NCBI GenBank assembly: GCA_029531795.1 | Contig: JAPEIS010000016.1 | Span: forward strand, 620,001-684,000 | Length of the DNA: 64,000 nt | DNA from: Sclerotinia nivalis | Lineage: Eukaryota; Ascomycota; Leotiomycetes; Helotiales; Sclerotiniaceae | Direction: 5' to 3' | Shown here: one piece after another, positions 11,062 to 23,300 of the stretch | How positions within the stretch are numbered: position 1 is the stretch's first letter | Layout of the letters: each line of letters starts with the position of its first letter | Made by a program: the position numbers and the translations under genes | Notes under the pieces: model-generated | Told to the model about the DNA's origin: nothing | What the model saw: only the letters and a program-made list of their open reading frames with translations | Databases searched by the model: none

Positions 11062-12709
11062 ATGTCGACGACAATGGATACCACACAGGATATGAAGATG
11101 GATGTTGAGAGTCAATTGGATTCAAGGACGCGTGAGGAATCGCTTCCCGTGATTGACCCTGAAACGGAGAGACGAGTTGTGCGGAAAATAGACAAGCATT
11201 TGATGCCTCTGATCATTGGGCTATGTACGTATCTCTTGGAACTCTCGTGGGTTCAATAGCATTTTACTAACCATTGTCAAAAGACCTTTTAGCATATCTT
11301 GATCGCTCGAACATTGGCAATGCTAAAATCGCGGGAATGGAAGATGATTTACATCTTGATTCTGACAGCTACGAATGGCTCCTCACCATATTTTACATAT
11401 CATACATTGTATTCGAGCCATTGGTCTTGATGTGGAAAGTCTTACCACCACATATGTGGGGCGCTATAACAGTGATGGGATGGGCATTATCTGCGACATT
11501 GCAAACCGTCGCATTCAATTGGTCAGGAATGATGGCTGCTAGATTTTTCCTGGGAGCTTTCGAGGCTTCTTTTGCGCCTGGCATCACATTCCTATTGTCT
11601 TTCTTCTATCTGAGAAATGAGCTCGGACTTCGATGCGGATTTTATCTCGGGGCAGCTCCTTTAGCAACGTGCTTTGCTGGTGCTCTAGCCTACGGTATCA
11701 CTTCTGGTCATTTTCATAGCATTGCGGCTTGGCGTGTGCTATTCCTAGTTGAAGGCCTGCCCGCCATTCTTGCCGGTGTTCTTACTTGGTTTCTTATGCC
11801 AGACAGCGCTGAGAAAGCCAAATTTTTGACCAAAGAAGAACTACTTGTTGCACAGGCTCGCAAAGTTCGGCAAGTAGGTACAACCGAGTCCAGAAGGCCA
11901 CCCGGGATACAATGGCTCGAAGTAAGGGCCGCGCTCCTTGATATCAAGAATTGGACAACGGCATTGATGTACTTCTCCTGCAATGTATCATTTGCTTCAC
12001 TGCCGGTTTTTCTACCGACTATTCTTGCTGCGATGGGCTACTCAAAGGTCAACGCTCAAGGATTGTCCGCTCCGCCTTATTTTCTCGCTTTTCTGGTTGT
12101 AATTCTTACAACGTGGCTCGCGGACAAGTATTCTCAGAGGGGATACACTATCCTTGTACTATCTCTCATTGGAGCCGCAGGCTACATCATGCTTGCCGTA
12201 TCTTCCAGCACGGGAGTGCGGTATGCTGGAGTATTTTTAGCCGCTTCGGGTATTTTCCCGGCTATTGGAAACATCCTTCCATGGGTGATGAATAATCAAG
12301 GCAGTGAGAGTAAAAGAGGCACTGGTATTGCGATTTTAAATGTCGTTGGGCAATGCGGACCTCTCCTGGGAACGAGACTGTATCCTAGTAGCGAAGGGCC
12401 TTACTACAAGAAAGGAATGGTATGTTTGCACGATATTTTTTTGACTCCCTGATTTTCACATGTGGTTCATATTCTAGCTAGAAATGATTGAAACTATACT
12501 AATCATGGCTTTCGAATCAGTGGATATGCGCTGCATTTATGCTCTTCAATGGAGCATTGGCAATGGCTCTTCGTTTTCGACTCGCATATGAAAATCGCAA
12601 ATTGGATGAAAAGTATGGAGTCCTTGGCGGTAACGGGGGAGATAGTCCTAAAAATTTAAAACATGGTGGAAGGGAAAATGATGGTCCGGATTTCAGGTAT
12701 ATCTTATGA
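11062..12709 (+). CDS. MFS permease, allantoate permease (Dal5) family
   Basis: Plasma-membrane proton symporter of the anion:cation symporter group, whose fungal members carry allantoate, nicotinate, pantothenate and similar organic anions; the substrate cannot be read from sequence. Exons are 11062-11224, 11284-12419 and 12521-12709 with consensus sites and matching phases, giving 495 aa. The N-terminal cytosolic segment leads into RKIDKHLMPLIIGLYLLAYLDRSNIGNAKI, the family signature (here broken by intron 1). It is followed by the typical WLLTIFYISYIVFE, helix 4-5 (ARFFLGAFEASFAPG) and the central loop. Twelve hydrophobic segments are plausible. The last exon gives a soluble tail after LRFRLAYENR, as in Dal5 relatives. 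Intact. Confidence 0.88.
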
Positions 12710-15303
12710 TCGATGAAGCTTTGTATGATAATATTATTTATTTAGATTTTTGTTTATTTTTGTTGATTGAATTGTAATGATATCTTAATGATATCCCTGA
12801 AAAATATGAGATGGATCGGATATCTTCATGCAGCTGGAAATTTTTCATATTGTGGAGAGCTACTTTTATGTGATCAAGCGTATAGTTCCGGTTTTATTCT
12901 ATGTGGTTATTTGGAAAACAAATCTCGTATCATTATTTGGTGCCCTGTGATTCCAGAATATTTCATATTTAAGTTTCATTGTCCCGCGATTCATTAGACA
13001 TTGCATCTATTGGAAGTCCACAAGCTTTCCCTCTGTATTTATTTATATCGTTTATACAAATCATTATACATTCCAGCCGAAAACAGTGACGTGACCTATA
13101 TATGGTCTTGGTCATTCCTTCTAACTTTGGTAGGATCTTACTTCCTCATATGAACTTCCTAGTGTTTGTTCTCTATAACTGAAACCTTTGTGAATATGAA
13201 TGTAAATGTGATAAACTTCCTCTTGTTTTCATTTTACTTTTGTTTACTATTATTTTGTGTATCACATTTTGATTATTTACTAGGTATACAATCTAATACC
13301 ATACAATACAATCCAACGCAATACTTTTTTGGAACAGATGTAATGGGATGGGATGGGATGGGTGAATGTTATGTTCCTAGGCTTTTTTGTGGATGGAGAA
13401 TGAATGTAGGATGGGGTGGGATGGTGCAGATGGTGTGGAAAGGAAAAGAGATGACGGGGAGAGGAGATGGGGAGGAGGGGGGGCGTGTTGTGATAAATTG
13501 TTCTTGAGGAGGAAGATGAGAAGTTGGAGGAAGTTGTGGGGTGGGGAAAGATTGAGGTAAGTGTAGGTACTTCTGTATGTATATTTATGTTCATTCCAAC
13601 TGCTTTTGATGTTGATGGTTTGGTTTGGTTCCCTAATAATAAAATTAATATGGTGTTCAAAGGTACCTGCATCATTACAGTCGTTAGTTTCTGTCGTGTC
13701 AATGGTTCGCTTGTCATCTTTGTATTGACATGGAGTGTGGTGATTGGGTTTTTGATGATGGGATCATTGGGTTAGAGCTTCAAGAAAAGATGCTTTGGCA
13801 ATCGTATTTTTGAGGATTAAATTAGAGCTTCAGAGTTTCAATCAACACTTAAAGATCCAGAATCTTTAGAAATCCTACACTTTAATACTCAAGGTACTGG
13901 CTCTTTTTAAATCAACCAATAAATATTTTAGGTTCAGATTCGTCTCTCGCCTTTCATCTAGATTACCAAGGCTCATTTTGTCTTTCACTTCTATCCGTGC
14001 AGCACTCTTTTCCAGCTCCCTCTTTATAGCAGAGACTACACTTTCCAGATCCAACTTCTTGATTAGATATTCGGTTGGATGATCCAGGTTCGGGTTAGTT
14101 TTTGAGGCTACAAATAAAGCTGTTAGGGCTAGATTAATGTCTAACCACTCAAGCAAAGCTGCCAAGCCCAGATCAAGTGGTTGAAGTAAATTTCCTAGGT
14201 TCATCTCTAATTATCCAAATAAATCTGCTAGGCGTAACTTTTCAAGGCACTTTTAAAAACCTCCAGACGGGTCTGCCAGGCCCAGATGTATCTCATAATC
14301 ATCAAGAAGATCTTCAAGCCATACATTACATCTTGACCTTTATACCATTCTTTCTGGCAGAATTTATTCTTTAAACCTCCAAATTCATGACTAGGAGACC
14401 ATGCTGTGTATAGATCTACCGGCAAAGGTTTCCTGAACAAAACTTTATCCCCGCACTTATTGGGATCGTTGAGGCACACATTCTTTTCCGTCCTCTCATA
14501 AACATTTCCCGGGCACAATCCGTCGTTTCTATACGCTCAAAGTATGGATATCTCTACACAGCATGACTCCAGGCTTCTTTTTGCCTTTTAACACTAGCTG
14601 CCGAAGCACAAATTTGCTTTTATCTTCCATAATCAAACTGAAGAGGAGATGTATCTCGTTTCTATCCAAATTTTCAGACTAAAGCTTCTTCTCTACTTCA
14701 TCGTATAGATACTGGACCAGCGAAATGCTGCATCGAAAGGAAAGGGAAGGAAAGCTTGCCTGGCGGGTTAGCTAGGGGAGAGTATTGCTATCTTGAGTGG
14801 TCGTTATTGTGCAAGTGACCGGGCATGGCTAGGCTTTTATCATAGATAGGCTTGGGACTAATTTATAAGAGATGACTCTCGCTGAAATAAATGTAGAAGG
14901 ATAACAGCACAAAGCGGTATTGGAAAGTCAAATTACAAACCATCCAGCCAATTCAGACTGTGGAGATTTATGTATGGTTAAGACTCATTGTTAAAAGAGA
15001 TTGTATGCATAGGGGAAGAAATAAGTAAAAAATCCAGCTCCCAACTGGAAGACTTCCACGAGATGAAGTACAAACACTGGCTTTACCTGCACAATCCACC
15101 AAATCTTCAAAAGTTTGAAGTACCGCGCAAAACTACGAGCACGAACCTATATGCTCCATAACGTTATACTTTCAACTAGCAAGATTGACTCTTGGCGTAT
15201 TACGAGCAAGGCTCCATCATATAATATTGCTACTCCGAAAGCACATACATTTTTTTCGGGTATATATCGGGATATATGTTTTGACTTTTGTTCAAACTTT
15301 CAT
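12710..15303. other. gene-poor AT-rich gap before the transposon
   Basis: No gene I can support. 13320-13560 is strongly G/A-skewed with short TGGGA repeats, so the ORFs there on both strands look composition-driven. 13870-14520 has two adjacent minus-strand open stretches of 96 and 109 codons in different frames, one with a Cys-containing segment (MCPGNVYERTEKN). They look like a decayed coding relic but match no family I recognise. Confidence 0.4.
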
Positions 15304-15305
15304 TA

Positions 15306-15366
15306 ACGTGGTTTATCACCGAGCGGTTCATATCACCGAGTGGGTCACTTTCACCTCAATTTACCA
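15306..15366 (+). repeat. left terminal inverted repeat of pogo copy 1
   Basis: Exact counterpart of 17315-17375 in reverse complement. It contains two subterminal ATCACCGAG direct repeats 19 bases apart, likely transposase-binding sites. Confidence 0.85.
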
Positions 15367-15435
15367 TTTTAAACTTATATTATTCAACAATAATTGAATC
15401 AATTGATTGAAATTATTAAGAATCTAATAATCTAG

Positions 15436-17285
15436 GATCTATTATATTAATTTGACAAGTTCTTGAATTATGACCTATCTTTCCATATTTACTACAGCAT
15501 CTACTAGTAGATACTTTCCTATTAGAATTCCCTCCATTTTGATATTTGTCGCATTGAATCTGAATATCAATTTTTTGTTGAGATAATATATTTATAGTTT
15601 TTTATCCAGTAAGTATTCCTTTATTACATAATTGAACCTTTTTTGCACGTCGATGTTTATTTAATGCTTTATTTGTTTTCCGAAGTATACAGTTTTCTAC
15701 ACTTAAAAGTGTATTTTTATATACTAATCTCTTTGTATTTTTAGCTAAAACTAGTATAATTTCGAATATAGATATAGAGGAGTTTAATTGATAACAAATT
15801 ATTCAAGATTTTATTAAAGTTGATTGAGAAAGAGCTTCAATTGGATTGTAAGGGGTTTGAAAGATTTAAAGGTCCAAATCGAAAGAAGGAAAAGTAGATA
15901 TATGAATTCGAATATCTAATTTTGAAAGTACAACTTCAAGATCAAATGGTATTAATCCAGCTTTTCGAAATCCAGCTTTCATATTCTGAATTGTAATTGA
16001 TTCTTGATATACAGCTTTAAAAGCTATAAAGAATTCAACCTTGGAAATATGATTAATATATATCACGGAGGCAGCAGACAGGATAACAGAAATCACTTTT
16101 ATTGATAAGACGTAGCTCGAAGAGCTACGTTTCTATAGAAGGAACGGTTCCTTAAATACATTTATGTGTAGCGCTAGCCCCGACCGGGGCTAGCCTACAC
16201 TTATCCGAGGTCCGACTCCTATGGGTCGGAACCCGAGCGGTCTCCGTATACCATATACGGGGACCCCGTGACAATATATGCCTTAATAAATCCATCAATT
16301 TAACAACCATACGAACATTTTAGGATACTAAAACATCCAATATCAAATGATTGAATTAAATGACTTGAATACAGTGATAATCTTATACATATAATATCAT
16401 TTGCCTTACAATATAATTGAAAAGGTATCGATTCGTGATTTTCATACCCATCTAATACTAGCATTCGATATTTGCCCTTTGTTCGATGAATTGTATGCTT
16501 ATCGAAATGCTTTATTCATTCTAACCCTGTCTCATTGTTTGTCCATCCATTAGAAGTAGGTTTGATAGTCCAATCTACTGGAAAATCGATTTCGGTATAC
16601 CAATTGGAAAGATGGACTTGTCCTTGAATTATCAGAAATGGAGGTATAGTTTCATCCTCTCCATTGCTATATACAATCACTATAACCCACTCTCGATTGC
16701 CTGATTGTATTGCCTTGCTTCTGCCACTCCGTTCAGCACTAGTTACAACCATTCCGGGGCATATTATACCCATCATAAAGCCGGTTTCATCGAAGTTGTA
16801 GAAATCGCAATCCAAAATACCATATTTCGCCCGCATATTCGATACCAATCGAAACCACTCTCCAATAAGCTTAGGATCTTCGCAGAGAGCTCTTTGAAAG
16901 TCATAAACACAACTAAAACGCATCTTTAATTCTGTATAACGCTTTACGAATCGATGAACCCAGAGCTTTCCAATCTTCTTTGCCCTCCGCAATTCAAGAA
17001 TATAATTCGCCATATCTTCTACCCCCTTAAGTTTAGATGGAAAACTTCTATTATCCATATCAAATATATATTGAACAATCACTTCCTCTTCCAATTCTAT
17101 AATATTATAACAATTCGCTCGAGTTTCTATACATAAAGTAGAACCATCCATTCTGCGCGTAAGTGTTGTATGCGATATATTATATAGCTTAGCAGCCTTT
17201 CGAATGCTTAGTTTTTTGTCTTTTTGAAGAGCTTCGATAGTTAAAAGTATTTGTACTTCTTTATTATTAAATTGTATGATAAATA
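15436..17285 (-). pseudogene. pogo/Fot1-family transposase pseudogene (copy 1)
   Basis: Read from about 17285 downward it gives a psq-type helix-turn-helix (SIRKAAKLYNIS), a CENP-B/Tc5-like second HTH region and then a DDE_1 catalytic domain. The first acidic residue lies in YNFDETGFMMG, the second in MLVLDGYENHES and the third near SFDIGCFS. The main open stretch is 16516-17151; a stop follows it, then more stops. The coding region is split at KAYI/NHIS by the 210-bp insertion. The C-terminal end, near 15465-15540, resembles the CCHC zinc knuckle of copy 2. Not functional. Confidence 0.8.
16063..16272. mobile_element. 210-bp hairpin-rich MITE-like insertion in pogo copy 1
   Basis: Inserted in the transposase and bounded by an 8-bp duplication (16055-16062 and 16273-16280) with one C/T difference. 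Ends are TCACGG and CCGTGA. Inside are five strong consecutive hairpins: 16110-16130 (9-bp stem), 16139-16153 (7-bp), 16166-16200 (16-bp stem, one bulged C, 2-base loop), 16211-16230 (6-bp) and 16239-16265 (12-bp with one G-T). An 8-bp duplication would fit hAT-type mobilisation. It encodes nothing. Confidence 0.7.
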
Positions 17286-17314
17286 ATTGATAAAATGCAT
17301 CTTGAAATCAAAAG

Positions 17315-17375
17315 TGGTAAATTGAGGTGAAAGTGACCCACTCGGTGATATGAACCGCTCGGTGATAAACCACGT
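17315..17375 (-). repeat. right terminal inverted repeat of pogo copy 1
   Basis: Reverse complement of 15306-15366 and followed by the TA duplication. It lies on the transposase N-terminal side. Confidence 0.85.
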
Positions 17376-17377
17376 TA

Positions 17378-18061
17378 CGCGGTTTCAAATTTAATTTAAT
17401 TTTGGATTTCTTAAAAGTTAAGAATGGTTATTGTGAAGATCATTGAATAGGTATGAAATATATGGTTTCTCAACTGAGAGAGTGGATTAATCTGATTCTA
17501 GCGTCAATTTGGTGCAGAGTATGTTTACTCTGGAGATCATCACCACCACTTACGAGCTTTTATACGTGTGCAAAGCTGAAGAGTGATATTGCGATTCTTC
17601 TCTACCCTCAGACTTTATATGCCGTGCATCATGGAGTTTCGAGTCGAAGTTTCAACTACATCCGCAAGTTTACAGTCCAGATATCCCAGGTATAATTTTA
17701 TACGTACGATCTTCGCTCTGTGGAATGCCTTGCATGTTTTTAGAGTTCTTTCAGATATACGTACACCTTGAAACACGCTATAGCATGCGGATTCTCATTT
17801 TTAGTTGAAAGGGCCTGTATTTAACCTTATTTTACTACGGGGTTTGAATCGTTTGATAGAGGACCAAAAGTCGATTGAACTATAAGAAACGATCGTCTGA
17901 ATTTCTTGTCTGTGTTGCGCCTTTACTGTAAATTGTAGATCTCAATGTTACAATTCATCATATGAAATATGTAAAAAGATTCTCGAAACTGGAGAAAGTA
18001 GCCATCTCTTTGTTTTGATGAACTAGTCACTGTCGTGAGCTCAACCCTCCCCGTAGTTCAG
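17378..18061. other. intergenic; upstream of the chitinase
   Basis: 684 bases between the transposon and the GH18 start. Only short overlapping ORFs with no recognisable motif are present. Confidence 0.5.
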
Positions 18062-19640
18062 ATGGCTCGGTTAAATGCACCGAGTGCGAGAATAAGGAGA
18101 GTGCTCCTTATTTTCGCTCTTTTTTTCAACATATCTCAAGCCAGACGTACGAGTCGTGTACTAACGGAGAATTCAAATGTGGCGTTGTATTGGGTAAGTC
18201 TTTAGTCTTCGCTCTCCAGGAGAAATCCACTTTCTAACCAAGAATCCCAGGGTCAAGGAGCGTACCAAGAAGATCTCATCACGTTCTGTCAGGAACCATC
18301 TGTAGATATAATAATCCTCTCATTCGTGGACCGGTTTCCAGCTCAGGGAAATGGCTGGCCTGGCACCAATTTCGGGAATCATTGCGTGAGACCGGGATTT
18401 TATCACGCGCCTGGAAACGATTCTTCCAAGGATCAACTTTTGTCGGATTGTCCGCATATCTCGGCTGATATTCCCGTGTGTCAAAGTGTTTATGGAAAGA
18501 AGATACTGCTTTCTTTGGGGGGAGAAGATGATGGGTATGAGTTGACTGGAGCTGTGGATGGAGAAGCATTCGCGGATTTCTTGTGGGGGGCTTTTGGACC
18601 GCAAACTCGTGAATGGATTGATGGTGGGCTTCCTCGTCCGTTTGATGGACCGAATGATTTGCCCGTCGAAATCGATGGTTTTGATTTTGATATTGAACAT
18701 CCTTCGTTGGGTACGTGAAAACAACACTCGCTTGATATTCCTTCCATCCATTTTCAATATCTAGCCCGTTTGGAATCTTCAACCCCGTGGCGAAGATTGA
18801 AGACTCATCTGATTTGCTAAAATCCATTCATCAGATGACCAAGTCGGATACATTGCCATGATCCAACGACTCCGCGCCCATTTCATCGGAGCCGAAAAGC
18901 AATACCTCATAACCGGTGCACCACAATGCATAATCCCAGACGCAAACATGGGAAACATGATAGCCGCCTCACAATTCGACATCCTCTTCATCCAATTCTA
19001 CAACACACCGCAGTGTTCCGTCCACAGCTGGACGAATGCCAATCCCAACTATTTAACTACGGGTATTGAAGAATTCACTTCGTTCAGCTATAACACGTGG
19101 GCGAATTTTCTAGTTGGAACCGCAAGCGCCAATGCAAAATTATACATAGGAGTCTTGGGGGCCCCGGTTCCCGATAGCGATTATTTGACTCGGAGCGAAA
19201 TGTCTAGTATGGTGAAGGCATATATCTGTCGAGAAAACTTTGGCGGAATCATGATGTGGGAAGCTACGTCTGCGGCGAAAAACATCGGTCCAGACGGGAG
19301 GACTTATTACCAAGCTGCGAAAGAGATTCTTGTTCACTATGAAAATGAAGCTGGATTATGTTGTAATACTTCCGTCGTTCCTGATAAAACTTTACAGCCT
19401 ACATGTATACCGACGGGGAAAACGGATACGAATGTGAGACCTTCTCCTCTGCCCATTCAGTCGGGTATGAGTACGCAGTGTGCTTCTTTTCACTTGGTGA
19501 AGAATGGGGATAATTGTTATAATATTGCGAAGGCAGTGGGTGTATCTTTAAAGGATTTTTTCGCTTGGAATCCGGCTGTGAAGGGAGGAGAGTGTTCTGG
19601 TTTATGGCCTGGTTATCATGTGTGTATTCGTGTTTTTTGA
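18062..19640 (+). CDS. secreted GH18 chitinase with C-terminal LysM
   Basis: Hydrolyses beta-1,4-linked GlcNAc polymers outside the cell. Exons are 18062-18193, 18251-18710 and 18835-19640, phases consistent, 465 aa. The N-terminus has a basic stretch then RRVLLIFALFFNISQA, a signal peptide. The GH18 barrel follows: strand 1 VALYWGQGAYQEDL, substrate strand KKILLSLGGEDDG, and the catalytic motif DGFDFDIE at 186-193, with Glu193 as acid/base. QYLITGAPQCIIPD and GGIMMWEA give the later barrel strands, so this is a class III-like chitinase. The tail (about 410-465) is one LysM/CBM50 module (FHLVKNGDNCYNIAKAVGV; WPGYHVCIRV) with paired cysteines, suggesting chitin anchoring. All catalytic acids are present. 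Confidence 0.9.
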
Positions 19641-20350
19641 TTTGATATTGCATGTATGAATTTTGTGTTTCAGGTTGCATTTGGGAAGTTTCCGATAGGT
19701 AGGAAGGGATTGTATACCCGGTAGGTATTAAGGAATATTCTTTTGAGGATAGGGAAAAGTCCGCATTGATGCTTCATTTAAGAGCATATGATACTCCATG
19801 CGTACAGCATGTGAATATCAAATCCATACATATAACGAGCAATCATCTCCCCGCGCATCGCATCGCATTTCAAGTTTCATTTGACCTATCACCAGAAGGC
19901 AAAACCCTAAAAAGGTATAACCAACAACAGCCCATTCATTCAAACATATGGAAAAACAATAAATATATTTAAAACTTCGCATGCATGCATTGCTAGAACT
20001 ACAAGCATCTCTAGTGAAGATGCATACGATACATAATTGGCGACGACTAAGTCCCGGAAAATTACTTTTACATGTTCCCAGTTTGCAGAAAAAACGCCTT
20101 GAAATGCGATCACTTGTACAAATAATCTTAACCAGCCAGCCAAAACCAACCAACCGTCCGTCCGTTCCATCCAGCCCAAGCCTGCCATGTATTACCACCA
20201 AATCCCACCAAAGTTATTCGTTACAGGTCGTCCATTACAACCGCAAGGCGCCGTAAAATGCATAAATTTCGTTCATCCTGGCTTCCATCCTTTCTAATAT
20301 TTCTTTTGGTCATCTGATCTAATTTCATCTCCAGAATGTGTAGGTCGTAA
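19641..20350. other. intergenic between convergent chitinase and CYK3
   Basis: 710 bases of 3' flank. Short ORFs on both strands carry no recognised motif. Confidence 0.5.
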
Positions 20351-23300
20351 TTAGACACATGTCCATTCGGCAAATACGCACCATCTAGCACTTCGATCGG
20401 CTAGGACTAGTCCTCTCCATACACCTCTTTCTCCACACTTAATTATTGTCTCCCAAGTTCCACCATCCCCGCCTTCTAAATTCGTACTGATACCTCCGTT
20501 TCTCTCTTCCTTTCGCATTAATCTTAAGATCTTTCCACCAGGTGCTTGAATTGCGAGTTTGGCCGGTTTTTTACCAGTTCCTGAACCAGATGCCGACGAA
20601 TTTGCTAAAGACATAGCGGAGCCCGGTCGTATAAATGGGATAGGCGATATTCGTCCCGGATCTGGCGATCCTGATGATAGCGAGGAAGGATGTTGACGTA
20701 CGGCGAACACAAAGGTGTTATTGATTGCTAATCGCTGGCATTGTGGCTGCGCGACATAAAGATCATGACGTTGGGCATGAGGCGTTGGGTGACGGGTTAA
20801 GAACTCGTATGGAGGATTGTCGCCAGAGTGGATGATAGGTAATGCCACCGCCAATGCATGTGGAATGTCCTTGATACTATGCATAAGACCACGTTTCCCA
20901 GCATAAATCTTGAGTATGCCTGCTCCTTCATCACCAGGAAGTAGAGCCTTAATCGTATACCTCTTCTGACTGCCCACCCATTCGGCCTGTGCCAAAGCAC
21001 GCTTCGTGATAATCTCACCGGTCTCGAAGAGATCACCATCTGCATCACGCTCAAAAGCACGTGCTTCAACTTCAGCTACACACTCAACATCAGGTGGAAC
21101 AGAAAGTTTGATATGAACGAGTTCGAGATCTTCAATACGTATGAGACTTGTATCATATTCTACCATCTCCATCTCATTGATAAAGAACGCCGGACAAGCA
21201 CATGGTAGAGCTAGAAGTACCTCATGCGCGACGGGAGGGCAGAGATGCTGGTCAACATGTTGCTCCGGTATGTGAGTCCAGCACATCTCAATTGGCCGAG
21301 CCAAGAACCACCACGGTTCTGCATATTGACTGCTGGCACTAGTATACTGGCTTCGTCGAGGATGAGAAGGACTTGCCAAAGAGCAATCCATCATTCGCCA
21401 TTCTCCATCAATTACAACTGCGTTCCAGAAATGATTCGGCCGAGGCATAGGACCCATATCCGGTACCTCACCTGGCGATTTCAGATATCCTCTAATAACC
21501 TCGGCATGAATCCCAACAGCTTTACACATATCCATAACTAGAAATGCGACTTCTTCAGAAGAGCCGTGCTTGGTTTGGATCACCCTTCTTGAATCGGAGG
21601 TATCATTATCGAAGCCCTCTTCCCAGGTAATTTTCTCGCTAACCCAAATGAATATTGCTCGTAATCGTTGGATGTCGCTTCGATATGGTCGACACACATA
21701 ACCTGTGGCTAAACTCATGGGATTAGACATTGGTGGAAGACTATTGATAAACCTTGTGTTCTTATCCACCAGACTGAGATTTACTGCTTGGAAATTAGTT
21801 GGCTCAGCGACAGCATTACCGTCAACCCCTTCATCACCATCACACCCCTCAAGAAGCTCTTCCACGGGACTTATGGCTGGGTAATCCATCATCTGGCATC
21901 GCTCCTTTCTTTCAACCCGCTCAATCCTACTTAACGAATTCGATCTGTTAATGTCTCGCCGTACCTGAACCCAATCGACACCCATGGTAACACCACCAGA
22001 TCCTATTTCATTGGTTGGATTAGTGTTCGGAGTATTTCCAAAGCCACCACCTCCCATTGTCGTGACTCCCGCTGGAAATGAACTATGGGCCTGAACTCGT
22101 GGTCTTGAAGATTCACCAATAGAAATACTGCTCCTTGCGCTCGCAGCACCTGTTTTCGCGGATTCAACTATTCTTTTGAAGAACCCGGTTTTCTTGGTTT
22201 TAGTAGGTGTCATAAGACCACCGAGGGCAGCATTAGAATCTGCAGGAGAACCTGACCAGCCAGGTGGTGACTGCATACGCGAAGGATCCGAAGCGTGACT
22301 ACTGTGATATGAAATACCGGTCATTGGCGTCTGGGATCGGCCAGTAGTGAAATCAGGTTGACTGTTATTCATCCCTAGATAGTTGTCCTTCCGCGAATCA
22401 AGTGCACTATGTGCTCGCCCATACAGCATTTCTCGCTTCCTCGCTAAACTCCCGGCGCTAGTTGAAGAGAAGCCACTAGCAGAAGGACCACTCATGAGAC
22501 TTTTATCAGTCATTTGAGTACTTGAGCTTCCATTGGTAGTAGTGCTGCGAGTCCCGCTGGAAGAGGTCGTTGAGTCAGTCTTATCTGTTTTTGTTGTGAA
22601 AGATCTCCCCAGCATGGCTTTTCCAACTTCGTATGCAGATTTTCGGTGGCGAAGCTTGGTTGGCTGTACACTTCCGCTGAGAGACGATTTTGGTCGGCTG
22701 TCATAAGCATATGAACTCGATTTAGGGGGAACCGCTGGCCGAACATCATCTTCAGGTGGGCGAGGCGTTGAAGAATACATTTTACTTAATCTATTCTCCA
22801 TCCTTTGAACATAATTGCTCAGTTGAGGTGGAGGAGTATTTGTAGGTTGATAAGGTTGCATATTATTGGCGTATGTATCATCGCCTACAGAATTATAATC
22901 TTCAGAGACTCCGATAGCTGTATTGGATCTAGGTGCCCGTTTCGTTGATATATATGTTTGATCAAATGCCCCAGGAGACCATGGGTCGATTGGTTCTTCT
23001 GGAATTTCTGACTCTCGAGCCACCCCCATGTCTGCCAAAGAGAGCATTACATCATCCATTGCGCTTCGTAAAGGAGAGGGAGTGCGGCCTGTACCCGCCG
23101 GTGATGGTGGACATGGAGATGCTGCCGATGGCATTTGGTACGGATTCGGGCTGTTGTTATGAGTATCTCTGGTTGCCTGCGGTGCATAAATGCTCCGATG
23201 AGGTGGTGGAGGTGGCGGTGGAGACGAGGTCCTTGATCTATCGAATTGTGGCGCAGGCGATGGACCTCGAGAATAACTTTGGTAGCCAAATGACGGAGCT

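Larger units (their letters stand above)
15306..17375 (-). mobile_element. pogo/Fot1-type DNA transposon, copy 1 (non-autonomous, degenerate)
   Basis: 2070-bp element bounded by TA duplications at 15304-15305 and 17376-17377. It has 61-bp near-perfect terminal inverted repeats (15306-15366 and 17315-17375) beginning ACGTGGTTTATCA. Each terminal repeat holds two direct copies of an ATCACCGAG motif. A transposase runs on the minus strand, damaged by stops and by a 210-bp insertion. TA target, pogo-type transposase and a C-terminal zinc knuckle place it in the Tc1/mariner-pogo (Fot1) group. Confidence 0.9.

Noticed and set aside
13280..13775. Overlapping ORFs of 83-145 codons on both strands
   Set aside because: They arise from a purine/pyrimidine-skewed low-complexity stretch and have no family motifs.
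16063..16272. Retron, group I/II intron or ribozyme for the hairpin cluster
   Set aside because: No reverse transcriptase, no conserved intron core, and splice-like boundaries are absent; the target duplication indicates DNA insertion.
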